This document shows positions 4,301 through 8,488 of a stretch of 8,488 nucleotides of DNA, one piece after another. The DNA comes from an uncultured Phycisphaerales bacterium (GTDB lineage: Bacteria; Planctomycetota; Phycisphaerae; Sedimentisphaerales; Anaerobacaceae): positions 1-8,488 of the forward strand of contig CALMMH010000502.1 in NCBI GenBank assembly GCA_937868145.1. Reading direction: 5' to 3'. Every line of letters starts with the position of its first letter. Within the stretch, counting starts at the first letter, position 1. The notes beneath the pieces were generated by a model. The model saw only the letters and a list, made by a program, of their open reading frames with translations. It did not search any database and was not told the origin of the DNA. The translations under genes were made by a program, and so were the position numbers.

Positions 4301-6527
4301 CCATGTCGACCGCGTGATCTACCGGCCGGCCATGGATTTCACCGGCGACGACGCATTCCGCTTCCACGCCCATGACGGCGGAACCTCCCCGCTGGGCGGC
4401 AGCTCGAACGTGGCCGCCGTGAGCCTCAGGGTCAGGAACATGGTCACGCGGCAGTACGAGGTGATCGTGCCGGAGGACGACGCCTATGGAGCCGATGGAT
4501 CTCCGGTGGTCCTGTCGGACCTGTTGTCCGTCGGAAAATACGACTGCGTCATGCGGTTCCGGAACGTCGATATCCTGCCCGCAAGCGAGGTCATCGGCGC
4601 GTGCCTGAAAGTCAGCACCGCCGTGCCCACCCTCTCGACGGGGATGAACGGCGTGCTTGGCGCGCAGGCCGCCGGCTGGGCCGATGATCTCACCACGCCG
4701 GGTCTGCGAATCTCCAGCTTGGCGAAAACGCAGGCGAGCGCCGCCTGGACCTGGCAAGCCGGCAGTTGCGGTCCCGTGGGGACCTTCCACAGCAGCCCGG
4801 ACATCAGCGGGGTCGTCCAGGAAGTCGTGGACCGTCCGGACTGGCTCATCGACAATTCGCTCGCCATTCTGTATTCGGGCGACCGGGCGGCGGGGCACGA
4901 TGTGCAGTTCCATGCCTGCGACAGCCCTTACTCCACGCGGGCGGCCCGGCTCGAAGTCACGTGCGGCCTCCTGGAGTCGGAGATTCTGCCGCCTACGGTC
5001 AACCAGACCTCGCCGGTGGCGGAGGAGGCCGTGACGGAGACGCCGTTCAACACGAATGTGACTGTGACTCTCTCGGCCATGGATGACGGCCTGCCCGATC
5101 CGCCCGGCCGGCTGACGCATGTCATCGTGTCCCTGCCCAGCCACGGCACGCTGCTGGATTCGCAGGGTGAGTTGATCACCGAGCCGGGCGTCCTGCCGGA
5201 CTTCTCCAATCGGGTGGTCTATCGGCCCGCAACGAACTTCATGGGGTCGGACAGCTTTGCTTTCTACGCGGATGACGGCGCCGTGCCCGCATCGAGCGGA
5301 GAATCGAACATCGCCACGATCAGGGTCCTGGTCAGACCCCCTCTGACGCCAAAACTCACATGCAGCAGCTACGTGAAAGCGAGCGAAGACGACGCTTATG
5401 CTTCGCGTCAGGACGCGTCGAACAACTACGCTCAGCCGACGCTCCTGGTGGGGCTCAACAGCAGCGGTTTTCGCTTTACGAACATCGACATCCCGCGGGG
5501 AAGCAAGATCCTCTCCGCCCGAATGACGGTTCAGGCCTCCATGGAGTGGCTCCCCCAGACTGTTGCAGGCATCATCCAGGCGGAGGCCGTTGGGGACGCC
5601 GCGGGTTTCTCGCAGCACGACCGGCTGGTGGGTTCGCTGCCGCTGACCGACGCGTTCGTCGATTGGATCTGGCCGTATGGGGCTTACGAGGGGTGGTGGT
5701 TCAGTACCACCAGCGTGTGCGCCAGTCCGGACATCAGTCGAGTGATACAGGAGGTCATCGACCGTCCCGATTGGGACGCGGGCAACGCCATCGCCCTGGT
5801 CCTGTGGAGCCAGAACATCCCGTACTCTGAATTGCAGATCCTCGGATACGACAATGCCCCCGCCGCAGCCGCCAGCATGGCCCCCGTGTTGTCGATCTCC
5901 TATGCGCCGAGCGATCCCGAGGCGCTCGACGACGCGGACGAGGAGCAGCCAGAGGTCCCTGCGAACGCGACGACCTGCCGATTCCAGGTTGGCGGCGAAC
6001 GGGACGACGCATCCGCTTCGGGCGGAATGAACGACGCTTTCGGGGAGTGCCTGAAGGTGGGCCGGGCAAAGATGAGCGCCATGCGTTTCACCGGTGTCGC
6101 CATTCCGCAGGGCAGCACGATCGTTGCGGCGCAGCTGAAGATCGTGGTGCCCTCGATGCAACTGGCGGATCAACTCGATGGGCTGTTGCAGGCGGAGGCT
6201 GCGGGAAATGTGGCCGACTACATCACCGACAGTCGGTACCTGTACGATCGGACCCGGACCGACGCCTCCGTCGCATGGATCTGGGAACCGGGCTTCTACG
6301 GCAGCCAGCTATGGACGATCAGTCCCGACATCCGCGATGTGGTGCAGGAGGTGGTCAGTCGGCAGGACTGGTCGGCCGGGAATGCGATCTCCATCCTTTT
6401 TTCCTGCACGAATCAACCCAGTCAGGACCTCCAGTTCCTCGCTTGTGGTTACTGTAACGACGATCCCTATTATTGCAGTCCCGACAGATATCTACCTGCG
6501 GTGTTGGAAGTCAACTACGTGCCGTAG
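1350..6527 (+). CDS. Giant secreted subtilisin-like (S8) serine protease with Ig-like and repeated 'DDA' beta modules
   Basis: This 1725-residue precursor is a predicted exported endopeptidase. Residues 1-44 form a signal peptide with a long n-region, RRR (24-26), a hydrophobic core (27-38) and likely cleavage after SSQA. Residues 45 to about 120 look like a propeptide. The S8 domain (about 125-477) shows Asp142 in GVWDAAG, His173 in HSTHVAGTIGA, the oxyanion Asn296 in AAAGN and Ser413 in SGTSMASP. The signatures VRASHQEF and SYDWNND place it near KP-43-like and planctomycete/Bacteroidetes-type subtilases. A KP-43-like beta-sandwich follows (about 478-620; CWTDPPA, LVNDLDLRLV). Next come three cycles of a tandem-95/Ig-like domain (622-734, 922-1030, 1213-1329) and a DDA module (735-907, 1031-1206, 1331-1518), then an acidic linker (1519-1538) and a fourth DDA module (1539-1725). 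No dockerin, PEP-CTERM, Por-type or LPXTG-type end is visible, so release or non-covalent surface binding is possible. The protease call is secure; the substrate is unknown. Confidence 0.92.
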   Translation: MRTVDCPSIGHSICGIIDRCLSERRRFCLLFWFLLASVDGSSQAQSGSDVNTPVERATYVDQLTAENEAAKAEAELWAIQHDMRVYDNDGHHTRELMGLLDGRPLYYTTENVQSAASVATDRVRNVALWDLTGTGWAVGVWDAAGVRASHQEFVGPDGKPRVKVRDSVITSAHSTHVAGTIGAAGVDPNAIGMAPGARIESYDWNNDTAQMFSRAANGPGQSNSIYVSNHSYGYVVGWVYYASAAMTDHVGWHYTGNWAGRNSYDNWFGQYNTIARQWDDVASQNSYYLAFAAAGNDRNDGPEIGDTVYYYLSGWHEITYRLDTCPPGDGDFNDGYDTISGPAVAKNIVTVGAVHQALEDGVRSCVKTAMTDFSCWGPTDDGRIKPDIVASGVDVYSCDHDSDQDYDTYSGTSMASPAAAGSAILLVEHYTRLFPGQAMRSSTLKGLILHTADDLGRVGPDYQCGWGLMNTRAAAELIQEDHDCLIGDLILEGRLDAQNPSDVYYLHTDGTSPIRITLCWTDPPAAAINSVMADPSPRLVNDLDLRLVGPGGSPAYCPYVLDPADPSAQARTGDNQVDNVEQVYLASPGQAGVYEVRVNFKNKTLVNGGQRYSLVSSQPLVNQRAPVAEDGQTIVSKNKPATITLKAADEGLPQTPGRLAYTIVSLPKHGTLAYANGTAITQPTTLAQYAAQVVYKPAADFLGKDSFTFSAADGGVSPFGGVSDTATVTLSVQDVVTLQYQVCTGEDDGIFMSGWQTTSGTFLRTGEYTSAMRFQGVGVPRGARIVSAALQVCMDATWTAESQGFVSAEATGDAKDFSMMSPRIYNRPQTQTSVAWDWNGNVQRYQWYASPNIAVVIQEVIDRSDWSAGNDLVVMYAGKEFSDLRVDFCSWEADPARAPKLEIVFIANPLTDDPTAAPEPGRTAPTVANVNLYANANTPVLVVLSAADDGLPGPLDFAIDSLPAHGSLEYPSGVAITQPGTLSGHVDRVIYRPAMDFTGDDAFRFHAHDGGTSPLGGSSNVAAVSLRVRNMVTRQYEVIVPEDDAYGADGSPVVLSDLLSVGKYDCVMRFRNVDILPASEVIGACLKVSTAVPTLSTGMNGVLGAQAAGWADDLTTPGLRISSLAKTQASAAWTWQAGSCGPVGTFHSSPDISGVVQEVVDRPDWLIDNSLAILYSGDRAAGHDVQFHACDSPYSTRAARLEVTCGLLESEILPPTVNQTSPVAEEAVTETPFNTNVTVTLSAMDDGLPDPPGRLTHVIVSLPSHGTLLDSQGELITEPGVLPDFSNRVVYRPATNFMGSDSFAFYADDGAVPASSGESNIATIRVLVRPPLTPKLTCSSYVKASEDDAYASRQDASNNYAQPTLLVGLNSSGFRFTNIDIPRGSKILSARMTVQASMEWLPQTVAGIIQAEAVGDAAGFSQHDRLVGSLPLTDAFVDWIWPYGAYEGWWFSTTSVCASPDISRVIQEVIDRPDWDAGNAIALVLWSQNIPYSELQILGYDNAPAAAASMAPVLSISYAPSDPEALDDADEEQPEVPANATTCRFQVGGERDDASASGGMNDAFGECLKVGRAKMSAMRFTGVAIPQGSTIVAAQLKIVVPSMQLADQLDGLLQAEAAGNVADYITDSRYLYDRTRTDASVAWIWEPGFYGSQLWTISPDIRDVVQEVVSRQDWSAGNAISILFSCTNQPSQDLQFLACGYCNDDPYYCSPDRYLPAVLEVNYVP
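3213..3551 (+). repeat. Tandem-95/Ig-like domain 1 of the protease
   Basis: Protein residues 622-734. The pattern is RAPVAED, AADEGLP, LAYTIVSLPKHGTL, AITQP, VVYKPAADFLGKDSFTF and a final beta strand TATVTLSV. The P-x-H-G-x-L and Y-x-P-x-x-x-F-x-G-x-D-x-F motifs are typical of tandem-95 or cadherin-like beta-sandwich repeats in large bacterial surface proteins, which act as spacers or adhesion modules. Confidence 0.75.
3552..4070 (+). repeat. DDA beta module 1 of the protease
   Basis: Protein residues 735-907. Shared landmarks are a GEDDGIF start, SAMRFQGVGVPRGARIVSAAL, a SVAWDW core, then SPNIAVVIQEVIDRSDWSAGN and a terminal APKLEIVF strand. The order of motifs (acidic DD pair, RF-x-x-V-x-(I/V)-P-x-G-(A/S)-x-I, V-x-W, QE(V/I)-(I/V)-x-R-x-x-W-x-x-GN, AP-x-L-x-(I/V)) resembles a beta module found in large secreted proteins of environmental bacteria. 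I cannot give it a trusted family name. Confidence 0.7.
4113..4439 (+). repeat. Tandem-95/Ig-like domain 2 of the protease
   Basis: Protein residues 922-1030. It has the same motif order as copy 1: RTAPTV, SAADDGLPG, SLPAHGSLEY, AITQPGTL, VIYRPAMDFTGDDAFRF, HDGGTSPLGG and VAAVSLRV. The strong match to copy 1, including the unusual shared AITQP and GG-x-SP-x-GG segments, shows internal duplication. Confidence 0.75.
4440..4967 (+). repeat. DDA beta module 2 of the protease
   Basis: Protein residues 1031-1206. Landmarks are PEDDAYG, CVMRFRNVDILPASEVIGA, SAAWTW, then SPDISGVVQEVVDRPDW and AARLEVTCG. The G in P-x-G is replaced by A, and the AGN motif is altered to DNS. It contains five cysteines (in YDC, GACLK, GSCG, HACD and VTCG), more than copy 1. 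Confidence 0.7.
4986..5336 (+). repeat. Tandem-95/Ig-like domain 3 of the protease
   Basis: Protein residues 1213-1329. Landmarks are LPPTVNQTSPVAEE, AMDDGLPDPPGRLTHVIVSL, PSHGTL, VVYRPATNFMGSDSFAF and IATIRVLV. It is closest to copy 1 in carrying the longer GLPxxPGRL-type loop. It is slightly extended at its N-terminus by VTETPFNTN. Confidence 0.75.
5340..5903 (+). repeat. DDA beta module 3 of the protease
   Basis: Protein residues 1331-1518. Landmarks are ASEDDAYAS, GFRFTNIDIPRGSKILSARM, IQAEAVGDAAGFS, FVDWIWPYG, then SPDISRVIQEVIDRPDWDAGN and MAPVLSISY. It is followed by an acidic linker and, unlike copies 1 and 2, not by another Ig-like domain. Confidence 0.7.
5964..6524 (+). repeat. DDA beta module 4 (C-terminal) of the protease
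   Basis: Protein residues 1539-1725. Landmarks are GERDDASAS, SAMRFTGVAIPQGSTIVAA, LLQAEAAGNVADY, SVAWIWEPG, then SPDIRDVVQEVVSRQDWSAGN and a final LPAVLEVNYVP. A C-terminal cysteine cluster (ACGYCNDDPYYCSP) sits just before the last strand. The protein ends with the module, with no membrane or sorting tail. Confidence 0.7.
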
Positions 6528-6553
6528 GAGCGAACGGGGGATTGTGCGAGCAA

Positions 6554-6571
6554 CGGCGGGGGATCTCGCCG
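6554..6571. terminator. Weak hairpin between convergent genes
   Basis: CGGCG (6554-6558) and CGCCG (6567-6571) can pair with an 8-nt loop in the 58-bp gap between the protease stop and the STAS stop. There is no T run on either side. A terminator is expected here from the convergent layout, but the structure itself is weak. Confidence 0.2.
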
Positions 6572-6585
6572 CAAAGCCGGATGCG

Positions 6586-6933
6586 TCACTTCACCGCCGC
6601 AGTCCGGTCGGGGTAGAAACGGAACAACGCGTCCAGATTGGTGATTCGGAAGACTCGCTGCAACTGCGGGCTCAGGGAGGTGATCGCCACCTCGCCGTTG
6701 TGGGGCCTGAGATGAGCCCTCGCCTCCAGGAGCAGTCCGAGGACCTGCGAGGAGAAGAACTTGACGCCGTGGAAATCGAAGACCATCCGTCGGGGGGGAT
6801 CGGACTGGATGTACTGTCTCAGTTGGGCGGAGGCGTTGCTGATCTCTTCGGCGTCGCTGATGCACTGACTCCGGAACGAGGCCACGGCGACAGTGCCTTC
6901 TCTCGCGATATCCAAGCCATCCTTCATCTGCAT
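6586..6933 (-). CDS. STAS-domain protein (anti-anti-sigma factor-like)
   Basis: A predicted cytosolic single-domain STAS protein of 115 residues. Such proteins usually bind an anti-sigma kinase or serve as partner-switching regulators. Its core has a VAVASF first strand, MVFDFHGVKFFSS (50-62), VLGLLLEARAHLRPHNG and a C-terminal LQRVFRITNLDALFRFY that matches the STAS end (V-F-x-(I/L)-(T)-x-L-x-x-x-F). At the usual D-S-S-G phosphorylation loop it reads S-S-Q-V, so the serine normally phosphorylated in SpoIIAA-type proteins is probably Gln63, with Ser62 just before it. I prefer the ATG at 6933: AGGA lies 9 nt upstream and the length fits the family. A GTG at 7008 would add 25 residues, sits 5 nt after the lipoprotein stop and could be translationally coupled, but has no ribosome binding site. 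It is the last gene of a likely operon and is convergent with the protease. Confidence 0.8.
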   Translation of the reverse strand: MQMKDGLDIAREGTVAVASFRSQCISDAEEISNASAQLRQYIQSDPPRRMVFDFHGVKFFSSQVLGLLLEARAHLRPHNGEVAITSLSPQLQRVFRITNLDALFRFYPDRTAAVK

Positions 6934-7013
6934 GTCGACAAATCCTGCCAAATCCAGACCAGACCCCATTATTGCATGAGGACGAGGCCTCGTCGAGAGT
7001 CTTTTCACGAATC

Positions 7014-7436
7014 TCAGTTCGGCCGCCTGCCGGCGATGGCGCCCAGGGGGAGTTCCTTCTTCTTCAGGCCGTCCGAGACCTGATAGGCTCGAAGCCGCAC
7101 ATAACCCCGGCTCTCCATACAGCCGTCAAAGGCCTTCTGCTTGTATACTTCCCGCCACTCCTCCTTGGCTTGGGCCGCCGGGTCGTCGGATTTCTTCCTG
7201 GCCTTCTTTGTGGTTTTCTCGTCGGCCAAGGCCCCCGGAGATCTCAGGCGGTCAAAGTACTCCCGATCGACGATCTTCCAGGACTCTTCCTCGGCCTGGC
7301 CTTCGCACTCGGTGTAATCGATTTTGACTTCGTCGAAGTTTTTGTCGGGGTGGAACCAGTAGAACTGCGGCTTGGAGCCGGAGCATCCTGCCCCAAGAAA
7401 CAATACCGCCGCCAGGAGTATAAGTTGAGTTCTCAT
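7014..7436 (-). CDS. Small predicted lipoprotein of unknown function
   Basis: A 140-residue protein with a short type II signal peptide: MRTQ, then hydrophobic LILLAAVLFLGAG, with the lipid-attachment cysteine Cys18 in LGAGC. It should be anchored in a membrane and face outward or into the periplasm. The mature part is rich in Lys and Glu and mostly helical in character, with a KTTKKARKK patch near residue 80. It holds two further cysteines, Cys44 (YTECEGQA) and Cys106 (FDGCMESRGY), which may form a disulfide. The C-x-x-x-A ... CM-x-x-(K/R)GY pattern recurs in many small bacterial lipoproteins without known function. The start at 7436 (ATG) follows GGGGG at 9 nt and gives a normal signal peptide; an upstream TTG at 7469 is less likely. 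The gene lies 46 nt downstream of the larger minus-strand gene and is probably cotranscribed with it. Confidence 0.75.
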   Translation of the reverse strand: MRTQLILLAAVLFLGAGCSGSKPQFYWFHPDKNFDEVKIDYTECEGQAEEESWKIVDREYFDRLRSPGALADEKTTKKARKKSDDPAAQAKEEWREVYKQKAFDGCMESRGYVRLRAYQVSDGLKKKELPLGAIAGRRPN

Positions 7437-7482
7437 TGCGTCTTGCCCCCGTGATATCGCCTCAGCCAATGCTTGCCCAGAG

Positions 7483-8488
7483 TCAGTTCTGGACCCCCGC
7501 GGCTTCCGGCTGGGCCGGCGGCTGCGGTTGCGGCTCGGGGACAGTTTTGGCTTGTCCCAACGTGGGCAAGGCCAGAGGCGCCGTGCGGTTGTTGCCGTAG
7601 TGGAAACCGAATTTACTCGGCAAAGCGCCTTGTTGGCTCTCGGTGCCCAGGAGCCGATCGTGCTCCGTCTGCAGAGCGTTCAGATCTCCGGCCTCCAGGG
7701 CCCGACGAATCCCGGTCTGGGTTCCGCCCAGCAGCTTGCTGATGCACTGCTCTTCCGTGTCGATCAACACCGCCGCAAGGTAATTCCGCGACATCCCTCG
7801 GAGAGCGTTGTCCTGCGTCCCCCGGATGTATCGCTGGATTGCGTACGAGTAAAGCTGGGCGAACTGTCTGGCGAACTGCTCGTTGGATGCGCCGCCGGCG
7901 ATTTTGCCGCTGAGAAGCTTGAGGATGGTGGTGTCCACCAACTCGTACTTGACGTTCCCGTCGGCATAGTTCTTGATGCGGATGTCCGCGATGCGGCCGA
8001 GCAACTCGCCGGCCTGGGCCGTATTGTAGCGGCCGGCAAACTGGGCCATCAGGCTCAAGACTTCCTCGCTGCTGGTATCCGCCGCCTGGTTGCAGGCGTC
8101 GAGGATCTTACGGGACGCCGTCGCGGCGGCCGCCTGATCCTGGCCCAGCTTCTCCCACAGGGTGGGGTTGGTCGCCGTACGGACGGCCCAGTAGCGGACC
8201 GCGATGGCCTCATGCGAAATCATGCCGATCGAAAGATCCACAAGTCGTGGATCGTTCAACTCGTTCATGAGGATCAACAGGTTAGCGAACACCTTGAGCC
8301 GTCTCTGCGGATCGGAGATCTCGTTGGTTGCGTAGTCGAAGCCCTGGGCGATTTCCCGAAGGCAGGCTTCCGAAAATCGCTGAGCGTACTGTGCTTGAGA
8401 GATCTGGCGGCCGACGATGGAGGCCCGGGTCTTCGCCACTTCGGTGAAATCCACCGTTCGGACCAGACGTCCGATAGCATTTGCAGCG
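7483..8488 (-). CDS. Uncharacterised alpha-helical protein, C-terminal portion (5' end outside window)
   Basis: The last 334 residues of a protein I do not recognise. The frame stays open to the window edge. An in-frame GTG at 8454 exists but has no ribosome binding site, so the true start is probably beyond 8488. The visible part is almost entirely amphipathic helix, including paired helices such as RLKVFANLLILMNELNDPRL and LSIGMISHEAIAVRYWAVRT, which have the rhythm of HEAT-like or other alpha-solenoid repeats. The last 35 or so residues are low-complexity and Pro/Gln-rich (VPEPQPQPPAQPEAAG), probably a disordered tail. No transmembrane segment, catalytic motif or signal peptide is visible in this part; a signal peptide could lie outside the window. 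It precedes the lipoprotein gene in the same direction. A scaffold-like or cell-envelope role is possible but is inference only. Confidence 0.7.
   Translation of the reverse strand, partial: AANAIGRLVRTVDFTEVAKTRASIVGRQISQAQYAQRFSEACLREIAQGFDYATNEISDPQRRLKVFANLLILMNELNDPRLVDLSIGMISHEAIAVRYWAVRTATNPTLWEKLGQDQAAAATASRKILDACNQAADTSSEEVLSLMAQFAGRYNTAQAGELLGRIADIRIKNYADGNVKYELVDTTILKLLSGKIAGGASNEQFARQFAQLYSYAIQRYIRGTQDNALRGMSRNYLAAVLIDTEEQCISKLLGGTQTGIRRALEAGDLNALQTEHDRLLGTESQQGALPSKFGFHYGNNRTAPLALPTLGQAKTVPEPQPQPPAQPEAAGVQN

Noticed and set aside
3993..6173. A 726-codon open frame on the minus strand
   Set aside because: Same reason: it is a shadow of the protease repeat region, rich in Arg, His and Gly, with no domain or ribosome binding site.
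1..8488. CRISPR arrays, insertion sequences, tRNA or rRNA genes
   Set aside because: No regularly spaced short direct repeats, no transposase-like frames, no terminal inverted repeats and no tRNA cloverleaf or rRNA sequence were seen on reading either strand.

Overview
The window is moderately GC-rich bacterial DNA. Its gene style best fits a planctomycete or a related environmental Gram-negative lineage. The pointers are a very large secreted modular subtilase, a stand-alone STAS protein, an ECF sigma factor with a long leader, and a small Cys-containing lipoprotein. The taxonomic call is inference from protein style; no rRNA or other marker is present.

Layout. (1) Bases 1-148, minus strand: the first 49 codons of an ECF-type sigma-70 factor running off the left edge. 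Upstream is a near-consensus sigma70 promoter (TTGACA, 17 nt, TACAAT) and a leader of about 190 nt with a 9-bp inverted repeat. (2) Bases 618-1067, plus: a 149-residue tandem ACT-domain protein, divergent from the sigma factor. (3) Bases 1350-6527, plus: the dominant gene, a secreted S8 protease of 1725 residues. Its order is signal peptide, propeptide, S8 domain, KP-43-like beta-sandwich, three cycles of [tandem-95/Ig-like domain + about 175-residue 'DDA' beta module], then a fourth DDA module after an acidic linker. It has its own promoter near 1107-1134. (4) Bases 6586-8488, minus: three genes in one direction, convergent with the protease. In transcription order they are an alpha-helical protein of unknown function (5' end outside the window), a small lipoprotein, and a STAS-domain anti-anti-sigma-like protein.

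How the genes fit together. The window looks like several independent transcription units, not one system. The sigma factor and ACT genes are divergent and share a 469-base regulatory interval. The protease stands alone. The three minus-strand genes are closely spaced and could be one operon, but no shared pathway is evident. The most unusual object is the repeat-built C-terminal two thirds of the protease, whose four DDA modules have no function I can name. I found no CRISPR array, transposon, rRNA or tRNA gene.
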